Position numbers and translations under genes: made by a program
In this document: in pieces, positions 44,475 through 52,735 of the stretch
Layout of the letters: every line of letters starts with the position of its first letter
How positions within the stretch are numbered: the first letter of the stretch is position 1
Assembly: GCF_051851475.1 (NCBI RefSeq)
Contig: NZ_JBPUSJ010000002.1
Span: 310,001-374,000, forward strand
DNA length: 64,000 nucleotides
Direction: 5' to 3'
Source of the DNA: Carboxylicivirga taeanensis
GTDB lineage: Bacteria > Bacteroidota > Bacteroidia > Bacteroidales > Marinilabiliaceae
The notes under the pieces: generated by a model
Told to the model about the DNA's origin: nothing
Seen by the model: the letters and a program-made list of their open reading frames with translations, nothing else
Databases searched by the model: none

Positions 44475-44930
44475 TTAATTCTTCCAATCCATGCATTCAT
44501 AATGAACTCTTGAAGTATGTGCAATCGCAACTGGTTTCCCATCTATTTTGCCTGGATTTGTGTGAATATTTTCAAATAGCCTGATAAATTGAGCTTTTAG
44601 TATTTTAGAATTACTTTCAATAGATAATGAGTCACATGCTATAAACTGTGGGCAAACAACGATATTTGATAAAGTCCCGCTAGTCTCGACTACAAAAGCA
44701 AACCAAACATATATTGGGCAACAGCTTAATTCATCTAATCTTATTTCCTTATTTTTTTTCATAAAGAACTCACTACTGCTAAATATATCAGGCATTTCTT
44801 CAGCTATAAATACAACTTTTCTTTCTGTAGTATCAATTGTCGCAAGATAGTTCCTTAGTGAGTCTTTACAGGTTTGTCCATGAATTGACAAGCCAATAGA
44901 TAACAATAATAAAATGGTCAGTTTCCTCAT
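44475..44930 (-). CDS. hypothetical exported protein, TonB C-terminal-like
   Basis: A 151-residue protein with a signal peptide (MRKLTILLLLSIGLSIHGQ). The mature part has the pattern of a TonB C-terminal domain: PIYVWFAFVVETSGTLSNIVVC, the 'xxGxxxxxxV' strand, and KAQFIRLFENIHTNPGKIDGKPVAIAHTSRVHYE at the end, but it lacks the membrane helix and proline linker of real TonB. It also has several cysteines (SCCPIY, VCPQFIACDS). Free-standing domains of this sort are common in Bacteroidota and have no known role. Confidence 0.6.
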   Translation of the reverse strand: MRKLTILLLLSIGLSIHGQTCKDSLRNYLATIDTTERKVVFIAEEMPDIFSSSEFFMKKNKEIRLDELSCCPIYVWFAFVVETSGTLSNIVVCPQFIACDSLSIESNSKILKAQFIRLFENIHTNPGKIDGKPVAIAHTSRVHYECMDWKN

Positions 44931-44940
44931 GTCAAAGTGT

Positions 44941-45004
44941 TGCTAACGGTTCGGCAATGAAGCTGTGGCGATAGCCATGCTTTATTAGCCACTGTTGTGT
45001 GCAG
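44941..45004 (-). repeat. cassette-type palindrome P2
   Basis: The whole intergenic space between two secreted-protein genes is one imperfect palindrome. In plus orientation: TGCTAACGG, then GGCAATGAAGC, TGTGGC-GATA-GCCA, GCTTTATTAGCC, then TTGTGTGCAGC. The inner arms pair (GGC-AATGAAGC with GCTTTAT-TAGCC) and the outer AAC/GTT boxes pair with bulges. It is the most compact of the family (64 bases) and the clearest parallel to an attC site. Confidence 0.7.
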
Positions 45005-45006
45005 CG

Positions 45007-45753
45007 TTATTTTCTTTTTACTTTCAATGTATATTCAGAATTCACTATTTCACCGTCTTTAACGCCAGGTACAAAAGGTTCAAGTGTTAAAATTTCAAGT
45101 TTCACAGCTTCATAATCCTTGTTTCCTATAGAATCCAAATCTGCGATAAATCCATTCTTGTCGATTTTGATATTCAACTCAAAATCCTCGTATTTAATTT
45201 CTTCAATGACCAATTCATCTATTAACAATGAATACCCTCTCATAGAAATTGATATCAATTCTGAGTTGTCAAGTTCATTTGATGAATAAAATTTGGAATT
45301 ATTTGATCTCACTAAGTTTTTATTGTAATTCAAGAATTCAAATTCTGCTTTATGAACATCCTTTAATTTTTTCGTTGCTGAGCAAAATCCAAAACCGTAT
45401 TTGCCATCAATTCTTTCTTCTGCGTATATCAACCATTCCTCTCCAACACCTAGATAAATATCACAATCTGAGAAATAAATTAGAGTATCACCATTTTCAA
45501 CTGTTTTATAATTTTCAGGAGTACTAAATACTATAAATTCAGATATACTATCACCTTTAAATATATTTTTTATTTCAATTTCTATGTTATAAGAGTCCTT
45601 TGTTCTATTGAATACCTTTTTTACTTTACCTGAAACAATTACATCGCAATGATAGTATTCCGAATCATATGAATACTCACCATCACAATCACACGGAGAC
45701 ACTTTCATAGAATAAATCAGGAAAGCAAATAGTAGGATTGTTAATCTTTGCAT
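45007..45753 (-). CDS. hypothetical exported protein with TIMP/NTR-like N-terminus
   Basis: A 248-residue protein with a signal peptide (MQRLTILLFAFLIYSMKVSP). The mature N-terminus, CDCDGEYSYDSEYYHCDVIVSGKVKKVFN, and the later YFSDCDIYLGVGEEWLIYAEERIDGKYGFGFCSATKKL have the cysteine spacing of the netrin/TIMP (NTR-like) fold. The C-terminal part (IDKNGFIADLDSIGNKDYEAVKLEILTLEPFVPGVKDGEIVNSEYTLKVKRK) again resembles a TonB C-terminal-type domain. Function unknown; probably periplasmic. Palindrome P2 begins 3 bases after its stop. Confidence 0.6.
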   Translation of the reverse strand: MQRLTILLFAFLIYSMKVSPCDCDGEYSYDSEYYHCDVIVSGKVKKVFNRTKDSYNIEIEIKNIFKGDSISEFIVFSTPENYKTVENGDTLIYFSDCDIYLGVGEEWLIYAEERIDGKYGFGFCSATKKLKDVHKAEFEFLNYNKNLVRSNNSKFYSSNELDNSELISISMRGYSLLIDELVIEEIKYEDFELNIKIDKNGFIADLDSIGNKDYEAVKLEILTLEPFVPGVKDGEIVNSEYTLKVKRK

Positions 45754-45802
45754 ATTGTTCGTTATAAATCTGCTTTTCTGCTAGATGTGGGGAATGCGCT
45801 AC

Positions 45803-45860
45803 AACTAGTGGATATCCCCAATCACCTCATATATCCCACCTAAAAGTACAATAACTATTG
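45803..45860 (+). repeat. truncated copy of repeat family R1 (copy d)
   Basis: AACTAGTGGATATCCCC begins the copy, CATATATCCCA follows and the core CCTAAAAGTACAATAACTAT starts at 45839. It breaks off soon after and is followed by GCGCCTGCGGCAAG, a string also found in the loop of palindrome P3 (GCGCCTGCGGCAAG at about 50363). Confidence 0.6.
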
Positions 45861-45909
45861 CAAATAGCGCCTGCGGCAAGTTCTGTTTCAAAAGCCATTA
45901 ATTGCCACT

Positions 45910-47451
45910 TCATTTTTGAATTAATTGTTCAATTTGATTTAATAACTCATCTCCTTCGCTTGGCAGTGCTGCTTTATTTTCCAGAATACACCCTTTGGAA
46001 TCAATTATTAGGAAGGTTGGAAAGCTCAGGTTATTTGCTGAAACTCTTTTTAAATCCTCTTTAAATTTATCATTGGCTATAAAATGATAACCCTCCAGCG
46101 CTTTTGCTTTAATTATACTTTCCCATAGCTGTCTGTTATCATCGTACTCATAGGCAATATAAACCATTGCTATATCCTTTTCTTTTAAGCGTGGTTTTAG
46201 AGGCTCTAGATGGTTAAACTGAGCTAAACACGGCATGCACCAGGTTCCCCAGCAATCGATTAATAGTGCTTTCCCTTTTAATAGCTGTGATAATTGGCTA
46301 AATGAATCAATAGAATCTCCATCTAAAAACAGACATTCGGGAGGCATTTCTATATATTGAAGCTTCTCATATTCTTCCACTCGGGGAAGCAGTATATTCT
46401 CAATCAATTGATTGCCATAAGAATCTTTCATATCATCATTATCTGCCAGATACTTCTCAATGCGTGCTTTTGAAATTGTTCCTAAGGCTGCGGCATTGCA
46501 CATGGTATGGTATTGTTGATAGTGCTGATTAACTTTAACTGGTAGTATTTGGTCACTTTTAGCATAGATATCTTTAAAAGCTCTATTTCCCTTTCGTTTC
46601 GTGTAGGTGTAGACTCCGTCTTTATAATCTTCTATAAACTCCAGATACATATTTGTGTATTCAATCATATTATCAATGAGTCCAATTGTTTCAGCATGAA
46701 TTGGATATTTCTCAAAAACTTTAGGATAAATCTGACTTAGCTGTTTAGATAGGATACTATCATTAACTTTAAATTTATCGTGCCAAAAGGTTGACCGAAT
46801 AGCTGTTGCCAGCCTTTCAGCATATTTATACTGCACATTAAGTTTACATATTTCAAAGAATTCACTATCAATTTCTCCTGAAGCCAATAGTTCATTGAGT
46901 GGGATTAGTTCATTGTTTATCTTTTCATCCAGTCTATCCAATAGTGCATCTGGCTGTTTTAGCCCCCATTCATCTTGATGAGAGAGAATACCATGTGATT
47001 CATTGTCGATTAGGTTGTAGTATATTTGTCCTTTATCCAACTTGCTTAGAGGTACTCCATCATTTTGTCCTATGTCAATAGTATAAATATCAGGGCTATT
47101 GGGATATCCCCACCAGGTATTCCTAATAATTTCAACTCCTGTACTGTTGAATGAATACTTTCTGTTAGGCCTCACAATTAGTTCTACTAAATGATATCTC
47201 GAAGCATCATAATAGCAAACCCTGAAGAACTCTGTTTTTTCGACATAAGCTTTAATAACAAAATTCCCTAGATTATCTGGTGTTATTTCTTCAGAAGCAT
47301 TGGCTCCAGCAACAGTTTCCAGGGAATATAAAACTTTTCCACTTCCATTATAGCCAATAATTCTGCCTTCTATTACAACATTATGCTGCTGTGCAAAGGT
47401 TTGTAGCGATAAAAGAAGTGCAATAACAATTAAGGAGCTGATTTTATTCAT
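45910..47451 (-). CDS. TlpA-family thiol:disulfide oxidoreductase
   Basis: A 513-residue exported protein. The signal peptide is MNKISSLIVIALLLSLQTFAQQ (start 47451; the frame stays open 19 codons more). The C-terminal ~130 residues are a thioredoxin-like TlpA/ResA domain with the redox motif LLIDCWGTWCMPCLAQFNHLEPL (WCMPC) and the cis-proline in NNLSFPTFLIID. The long N-terminal part is a Bacteroidota-specific region resembling the DUF4369-type front of such proteins (HNVVIEGRIIGYNGSGKVLYSLETV). It acts in the periplasm on cysteine pairs. Partner not identifiable. Confidence 0.88.
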   Translation of the reverse strand: MNKISSLIVIALLLSLQTFAQQHNVVIEGRIIGYNGSGKVLYSLETVAGANASEEITPDNLGNFVIKAYVEKTEFFRVCYYDASRYHLVELIVRPNRKYSFNSTGVEIIRNTWWGYPNSPDIYTIDIGQNDGVPLSKLDKGQIYYNLIDNESHGILSHQDEWGLKQPDALLDRLDEKINNELIPLNELLASGEIDSEFFEICKLNVQYKYAERLATAIRSTFWHDKFKVNDSILSKQLSQIYPKVFEKYPIHAETIGLIDNMIEYTNMYLEFIEDYKDGVYTYTKRKGNRAFKDIYAKSDQILPVKVNQHYQQYHTMCNAAALGTISKARIEKYLADNDDMKDSYGNQLIENILLPRVEEYEKLQYIEMPPECLFLDGDSIDSFSQLSQLLKGKALLIDCWGTWCMPCLAQFNHLEPLKPRLKEKDIAMVYIAYEYDDNRQLWESIIKAKALEGYHFIANDKFKEDLKRVSANNLSFPTFLIIDSKGCILENKAALPSEGDELLNQIEQLIQK

Positions 47452-47537
47452 GTGTACTGGTCGAATAGTTTGAATCTGATTATTACTGGTTTGTAAATTT
47501 GCATGCATGGCAGCTGGTTGCAGCTTGTTGTGTTGCG

Positions 47538-48116
47538 TTATTTTAATATTCTTAACGCTGGAATATATTTTACTTTTTGTTTTTGATGATAATAATTTGA
47601 ATTGCTAAAAATCATGATTAGGTTGAAAACATAAAGTCCAACTACAACAAATATTATTGCAGGAAATGGAAGTGGAATTAGTACGACATGAAAAAGGAAA
47701 CTAATACCTAATAAAGAATAAAACGCAAATAATAAGATAATCCAACTAATCTGGAAATTGATAATGGCTTTTCCTGTGGTATCCACATCTCTAATTTTTT
47801 CTTTTTTCAGCATCCATATTGCTAATGGTATAATAATTCCAAGTAATGGAAATACAAGAAATCCTAACTGTGATAAATTTAGCATCGTTATCACATTTTT
47901 ATCTTCTATTGTTTTCCAATCAATAATATCGTCAGGTGAAACTTGAAGAGAAACAGCTAATCGTTTCAAAGTATCGCCACGTGGAACTGTTTCACCATTT
48001 TCAATTCGTTGAATAGTTCTTACACTTAATTTAGATTGTTCAGCCAAATTTTCTTGAGACATACCTTTCGATGTCCTAAGTTCTTTTACTCGTTTTTGTA
48101 ATTCCGTATTATTCAT
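47538..48116 (-). CDS. XRE-type regulator with DUF4870 membrane domain
   Basis: A 192-residue fusion of a DNA-binding helix-turn-helix and a membrane domain. Residues 1-65 are an XRE/Cro HTH (LQKRVKELRTSKGMSQENLAEQSKLSVRTIQRIENGETVPRGDTLKRLAVSLQVS). Residues ~75-175 hold four hydrophobic segments typical of DUF4870 (LGFLVFPLLGIIIPLAIWML, IINFQISWIILLFAFYSLLG, FLFHVVLIPLPFPAIIFVVVGLYVFNLIMIF). Such proteins could bind DNA from the membrane, but their signal is unknown. It is one of the single-gene units of the array. Confidence 0.85.
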   Translation of the reverse strand: MNNTELQKRVKELRTSKGMSQENLAEQSKLSVRTIQRIENGETVPRGDTLKRLAVSLQVSPDDIIDWKTIEDKNVITMLNLSQLGFLVFPLLGIIIPLAIWMLKKEKIRDVDTTGKAIINFQISWIILLFAFYSLLGISFLFHVVLIPLPFPAIIFVVVGLYVFNLIMIFSNSNYYHQKQKVKYIPALRILK

Positions 48117-48264
48117 TTTTTCTTGTTTTTGAGTTCTGAGTAAAAGTATGTTTCGTCTTCATAAATTGTAACGTCAGGCTTACGACATTTACCTGACAAT
48201 TATGTCTGATTGTTTTCAACTCCCTCTTTTTTAATGGCTAATGTGGTTTTACTAACTGCAACAC

Positions 48265-48500
48265 AACTAGCGGATATCCCCAATCACTTCACATATGACA
48301 CCTAAAAGTACAATAATTATTTAAAGTAGTGTTGAGGGGTTTCGCCTATCAAACTCTGAAAAGTAATTATAGGAGTACAATGGTTAATAATTCGCAGCAA
48401 ACCCTCAAACTCCGCCAAAGCAAGGGGGCTTAAGGGCTGATGTTATTCGTTGTAAACTCAGCGTTATTGGCCGCCGAAGTTGCCAGCTTCGGCGAGTGGG
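48265..48500 (+). repeat. long copy of repeat family R1 (copy b)
   Basis: It begins AACTAGCGGATATCCCC, has the core CCTAAAAGTACAATAATTAT at 48301-48320, then GTTGAGGGGTTTCG, TCTGAAAAGTAATTATAGG, AGTACAATGGTTAATAATTC, GCAGCAAACCCTCAAACTC and GCCAAAGCAAG, and ends with the hairpin GCCGAAG/CTTCGGC. It agrees with copy c at nearly every position. It fills the gap between the DUF262 gene (stop at 48509) and the XRE gene; the rest of that 392-base gap (48117-48264) holds nothing recognised. Confidence 0.85.
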
Positions 48501-48508
48501 GCCCCTTG

Positions 48509-50308
48509 TTATAGGGCGTTTTTTAATTCTTCTTGGATTTCTTTTTCCTTGGTGTCAATTACTTCTGTATTAATTCCAGTTAGTTGTTTTTTTAATTCTT
48601 CGATTACAAGTTCAACCCGTTCTTCCATAAACTGGTCAAGTGCATTTGTTGGCATTTCGTCCATTCTTGCCCAAGTCAAGATTTGTTTAGGGAGGAGATG
48701 AGAGTCAATTACTCTCTCAAAATTTGGATTTTGGTCGTATTCTTTGATGTATTCTAAAGGATTTTTGTCGCTAATCTCCAAGTTTGTAAGCTGAGTGAGA
48801 TATGCGATATTCATTAGACTATTGTTGTCAAGTTGATTGTCCGCCCTGTTGTTTGTGATATAGTTGGTAGGGAAAATATGATGAAGATTTGGTTTGTCCG
48901 TTGAAAAGAAAAGATTGTCAACGTTTACGTTTCTATCCGTGTACTTCCAATCTTTAGGGCATTTGTGTGAGAAGAGAGACAGTATTGCTCTCGAAATGCG
49001 TCCTTTTGAACTATATGATGATTTTCTCAATGTGTCTTTGTCGATTAGGAATCGACCAAATCGTTGTTCGTTGTCGTACTTCTCTCCATTTAAAAGACTT
49101 ATGTGTTGATTTATGTCTCCTGTGTTACTTAATAAATCGTCTCTATGCAATGAGTTAAACCAAAAATATTTTTTCAAAAAGTCATAGTTAGGATTGTCGT
49201 TCTTGTAGAAGTAGTTTGCAATCGTGAGATAGAAGTAACGATACGGAATAAGTTGTGGCCCTTTTAAATTTAAGGTGTTTTCAAAGAAATCAAACGTTTT
49301 AAGTATTGCCTTTTTTGCTGAATCCCAAATACATTCTATTTGTTCTGTCTTGATGTCGTTCAGATATCTTGGTGTGATATTATGGATGCCTGAATTGTCA
49401 ATGTTCTCACGGATTAGAATAGCAATTATTTGGAGGTAATCGAAATTGTCAATTTGCAAGTAGTTGCTATTATTGACCTTTTTGAAATCATCAATTAGGT
49501 CACGTAGATAAAAGCCTTTATCGATTTCAGATTTTGGTCTAAATGTTTTTGCAACGACTATATCAAAAATGTCAAGTGGTTTGCCAGCTTGATTTATTCG
49601 CTCAAATATTTGACAGACTTCTGCTACCTTGATACCTTTTAGTTCTATAAAAGAAATTCGATAGTTGCTTAGTACTTGTTGAACTTTTCTAAGCTCTACC
49701 CAATATGGATGGTTGTACTGTTGAGCAACATCTGGATGGTTAACAATTTTTTGCTGTATAGTTTCAAAGTTTTGTTTGACTTCAAGTAGTTTGACAATTA
49801 GTCCTTCATCATATTTATTCTTCCTTCCAATATTTCTTTTGAAACTGCCGTCCCGGTCGTCAATTTCGTTCCAATAAAGGAACCTCTTCTTGTAACTTTC
49901 ATCATCTGTTTCGTCTTCACTCTCAATTGTCAGGTCAATGTAAAGAGAAGGGTTGAATCCGTCTCTACCTTCTATTTTACCACCGTACAGAGATGTTAAC
50001 AAAGAAGTAGTTCTTTGCTGTCCGTCAAGTAAATATTGGTACTCACTTCTCGTGAAATTTTCAGCTGCTATTTTATGTCCACCAATTTGTCGATGGTTTT
50101 GTAGCTTCAAATCTGTTTTCCAAACTAAAATGCTTCCAAGAGGGTAGAATTTGTAAATACTGTCCCACAACTTTTTCACATTTTCTTCTTCCCAAACCAC
50201 ATCTCTTTGGAAAGTCGGAATTTGATAATTCTGGTTTTTCAGTTCGTCAAGGTAGGTTGTGATTCCCTTGTCTGTTGGTTTTATTCTGTCGGTAAAGTTC
50301 ATTCTCAT
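48509..50308 (-). CDS. DUF262/DUF1524-type (GmrSD-like) protein
   Basis: A 599-residue protein. The N-terminal DUF262 (ParB-like) domain has the motif YQYLLDGQQRTTSLLTSLYGG (DGQQR) after KNQNYQIPTFQRDVVWEEENVKKLWDSIYKFYPLGSILVWK. The C-terminal part contains an HNH-like segment, NLHHIFPTNYITNNRADNQLDNNSLMNIAYLTQLTNLEIS, as in DUF1524. Together these domains make up the GmrS/GmrD type IV restriction enzymes and the SspE-like effectors that use nucleotide hydrolysis to cut modified or phage DNA. A phage-defence role is therefore likely but not shown. M3 (50302) is another start. Confidence 0.83.
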   Translation of the reverse strand: MRMNFTDRIKPTDKGITTYLDELKNQNYQIPTFQRDVVWEEENVKKLWDSIYKFYPLGSILVWKTDLKLQNHRQIGGHKIAAENFTRSEYQYLLDGQQRTTSLLTSLYGGKIEGRDGFNPSLYIDLTIESEDETDDESYKKRFLYWNEIDDRDGSFKRNIGRKNKYDEGLIVKLLEVKQNFETIQQKIVNHPDVAQQYNHPYWVELRKVQQVLSNYRISFIELKGIKVAEVCQIFERINQAGKPLDIFDIVVAKTFRPKSEIDKGFYLRDLIDDFKKVNNSNYLQIDNFDYLQIIAILIRENIDNSGIHNITPRYLNDIKTEQIECIWDSAKKAILKTFDFFENTLNLKGPQLIPYRYFYLTIANYFYKNDNPNYDFLKKYFWFNSLHRDDLLSNTGDINQHISLLNGEKYDNEQRFGRFLIDKDTLRKSSYSSKGRISRAILSLFSHKCPKDWKYTDRNVNVDNLFFSTDKPNLHHIFPTNYITNNRADNQLDNNSLMNIAYLTQLTNLEISDKNPLEYIKEYDQNPNFERVIDSHLLPKQILTWARMDEMPTNALDQFMEERVELVIEELKKQLTGINTEVIDTKEKEIQEELKNAL

Positions 50309-50322
50309 TCGTTTAATGTCTT

Positions 50323-50404
50323 GCCTAACGGTTGGCGGTATAAAGCGTTGGCTTGTGTTGCTGCGCCTGCGGCAAGTCTATGCTTTATACCGTGTGTTAC
50401 AGGC
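50323..50404 (-). repeat. cassette-type palindrome P3
   Basis: Between the MutS-like and DUF262 genes lies an 82-base imperfect palindrome. In plus orientation: GCCTAACGG, GGTATAAAGC, then GCTTTATACC and GTGTGTTACAGGC. The GGTATAAAGC/GCTTTATACC arms pair perfectly over 10 bases. Read in the direction of the genes it ends in CCGTTAGGC, which fits the integron core box GTTRRRY. The loop contains GCGCCTGCGGC. Confidence 0.7.
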
Positions 50405-50413
50405 AGTACTTTT

Positions 50414-51742
50414 TTAATCTTCATTAATGGAATCAAGTATTTCTACTATTTTTTCATTTCTAACAATGTGCATGCCTAACCTTTCATGGGACACACCTTT
50501 TTTAAGTAAATAATCATAAACAGGAACATTATTGACTAATGTTGAATCAAAATAATTATAAGCTACAGAATCTGATTCTCCAATCTCTTTTGCAACTTCA
50601 GTAATATGAGTGGATATGCAAAATTTACAGCTTTTAATTTCCGCAAATGCTTTAATTATGATTGATGAAGCATCAAAAGCATCCTTGACGTTTGTTCCTC
50701 TAAATAACTCATCAAAAATCACGAATAATCGCTTCTTATCTTTTATTTTCAATGCTGTATGTTTAACACGAGTAACTTCACTATAGAAATGACTATATCC
50801 TTTATGCATATTGTCTGACAAATTTATGGTCGTAATTATTCCATTAAATACTGAGGTCGTCATTCCGGATGCAGTTACAGGAAAACCTAAATGTGATATG
50901 TAAATAGATAAACCTATTGATTTGAGAAATGTAGATTTTCCAGCCATATTCGGTCCCGTTAAAAAACAGAGATTCTTACTTTTTGTAAAATCAAAATCAT
51001 ATGGTACAGCATTATCAAGAAGTGGATGATAAAGGTTCTGAATTGTCAAGGTAGGTGCAGATGTTTCTACAAATTCTGGAAATGAAAGATTCTTCTTATT
51101 TGCAATTCGTCCAACAGAGCTTAATGCATCGAATTTATAAAGAATACGAACCAAATTAAGTAATTCATTGATATACCTGTTTCTAAAGAGATAGTCCAAT
51201 CTATTTAATTGTCTTTTTTTTATACCATCATCGTTCCCTGTAAAAACATCAAACTCTCTTTTGCTAATAAACTCTAATATAAAAGCAATATCCTCTTTTA
51301 ATTTAGCTGGTGCATTGTTATGCTCAATCTCACTTATAAAACCTTTCAAATAAACAAATAAATGCTTTAAGTGCAATATTCCTGTTTGAATGATATAATA
51401 ATCATTGTTTGGCTTTAACTTGTATGATAAGTCTTGGAAAAATGCATTTATAATATTGTCTTTTAATGAGGGTATATTTAGTTTACAATAGCGTTCTATA
51501 AAATCAAATTGACTTTCACTAAAAACGAATTCTATATTATTTGTTGAGAAGTATTCTATCGTTCTTTTCCTAGTGCAAAGTTCTTGAAAATTCGTTGAAG
51601 GATTACTCATAATCCGCATTAAATAATCTCGTCCACCTATTGTTTTTGTATTGTTATAAAAACTGAAAATAGATTTCGTGGACCTACCATCACTAAATAT
51701 TTCTAGATCTTTTATTGTTTGTGGGTCAAGTTCAAATTGCAT
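50414..51742 (-). CDS. stand-alone MutS-like ATPase (core plus ATPase domains only)
   Basis: A 442-residue protein consisting of MutS domains III (core/lever helices, ~1-240) and V (ATPase). Walker A is GPNMAGKST (263-271), Walker B FVIFDELFRGTN (340-351) and the switch CISTHITEVA. The mismatch-recognition domain I, the connector and the C-terminal helix-turn-helix are absent, so it cannot act as canonical MutS. Short MutS homologues of this form are known in Bacteroidota without a settled role; in a cassette-like array beside a restriction-like gene, a DNA-junction or defence role is possible. It ends just before palindrome P3. Confidence 0.85.
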   Translation of the reverse strand: MQFELDPQTIKDLEIFSDGRSTKSIFSFYNNTKTIGGRDYLMRIMSNPSTNFQELCTRKRTIEYFSTNNIEFVFSESQFDFIERYCKLNIPSLKDNIINAFFQDLSYKLKPNNDYYIIQTGILHLKHLFVYLKGFISEIEHNNAPAKLKEDIAFILEFISKREFDVFTGNDDGIKKRQLNRLDYLFRNRYINELLNLVRILYKFDALSSVGRIANKKNLSFPEFVETSAPTLTIQNLYHPLLDNAVPYDFDFTKSKNLCFLTGPNMAGKSTFLKSIGLSIYISHLGFPVTASGMTTSVFNGIITTINLSDNMHKGYSHFYSEVTRVKHTALKIKDKKRLFVIFDELFRGTNVKDAFDASSIIIKAFAEIKSCKFCISTHITEVAKEIGESDSVAYNYFDSTLVNNVPVYDYLLKKGVSHERLGMHIVRNEKIVEILDSINED

Positions 51743-51772
51743 ATGCTTATTGGTGTTAGTCGTATTACCTGT

Positions 51773-51998
51773 AACTAGCGGATATACTTCATATATCCCA
51801 CCTAAAAGTACAATAATTATTTAAAGTAGCATTGAGGGGTTTCGTCTATCAAAGTCTGAAAAGTAATTATAGGAGTACAATGGTTAATAATTCGCAGCAA
51901 ACCCTCAAACTCTGCCAAAGCAAGGTGCTTAATAGCTGATGATATTCGTTATAAACTCAGCTTTATTGGCCGCCGAAGTTGCCAACTTCGGCGAGCGG
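51773..51998 (+). repeat. long copy of repeat family R1 (copy c)
   Basis: Near-identical to copy b: it begins AACTAGCGGATATACTTC, core CCTAAAAGTACAATAATTAT at 51801-51820, and ends with a 9-base hairpin, GCCGAAGTT/AACTTCGGC, and GAGCGG. It fills the gap between the MutS-like gene and the next gene, and the last 12 codons of that gene (including the stop) lie inside the repeat. Confidence 0.85.
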
Positions 51999-52574
51999 TG
52001 GTTTTATTACCTTAATTTCCATTAGAGAATCAATCAAAAGTAGAAATGAGTCTTTTAAATAATTTAAATCCTTTATCTCTATAGAATCATAATTCCCCCT
52101 TAATCTAATTATTGTCGTGTCATTTGAATTCCTAACATTAAATACAATTCGTATATCTTGAAGAAAAAGGTCTCTAACCTTTTCATAGTTAAATAATCTT
52201 GCAATAGCTCTTTTATTTTGTCCGGCTACTCCAAACTGACGATCAAAATCTTTGTTGCCTGTTTTGATTCTATTCCAATTGAATATTTTATCCAAAAAAT
52301 CTATTTTCCAAATTGATATGTTAAAATCAATTGATCTTTTAATATTAATTGAAATGTCAATAGGGTTAAATCTAAAATGTCCTTTACCACCTTGCAGAAT
52401 TCCTTGATGAATCAAGATTTTAAATCCTTTATAATTAAATTTTACTTCGGCAGTTATTATATTTGCATCTACTTCTGCTCTTATTTTTTCACAGAATTTC
52501 AACTCTCCATCTAAAGAGTCTGACAGTTTTTGCCAAATATTTTTGAGTTCTGGAACTGTAATTTTGTATCTCAT
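51963..52574 (-). CDS. hypothetical protein, C-terminus encoded by a repeat
   Basis: A 203-residue unrecognised protein, soluble and without a signal peptide. Start MRYKITVPELKNIWQKLSDS (ATG 52574) is preferred; the frame is open 27 codons further into palindrome P4. A run of beta-strands (FKILIHQGILQGGKGHFRFNPIDISINIKRSIDFNISIWKIDFLDKI) and VRDLFLQDIRIVFNVRNSNDTTIIRLRG suggest a small alpha/beta fold. The last 11 residues (PLAEVGNFGGQ) come from the R1c repeat, so the natural end may have been lost when the repeat arrived. Confidence 0.6.
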   Translation of the reverse strand: MRYKITVPELKNIWQKLSDSLDGELKFCEKIRAEVDANIITAEVKFNYKGFKILIHQGILQGGKGHFRFNPIDISINIKRSIDFNISIWKIDFLDKIFNWNRIKTGNKDFDRQFGVAGQNKRAIARLFNYEKVRDLFLQDIRIVFNVRNSNDTTIIRLRGNYDSIEIKDLNYLKDSFLLLIDSLMEIKVIKPPLAEVGNFGGQ

Positions 52575-52598
52575 TTGTTTGGTGGTGGATTTCCCCTT

Positions 52599-52668
52599 GC
52601 TTACAACGGTCCGGCTATGAAGCGTTGGCCTGTGTTGCGCCTGCGGCGGGCCCATGCTTTATGAGCCA
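52599..52668 (-). repeat. cassette-type palindrome P4, left part (interrupted by an IS)
   Basis: In plus orientation: GCTTACAACGG, GGCTATGAAGC, GTTGGCC...GGCCCATGCTTTATGAGCCA. The right outer box TTGTTGGGTAC is missing here and is found at 54110-54120, after the IS. The join GCCA (52665-52668) + TTGTTGGGTAC restores a complete element like P1 and P2. Palindrome arms: GGCT-AT-GAAGC with GCTTT-AT-GAGCC. Confidence 0.7.
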
Positions 52669-52735
52669 CTATGATAAAACATAGGCATTTACCAAACGAC
52701 TCAACTGTTTTATTTTGAGTCCAAAATTAAGATCT

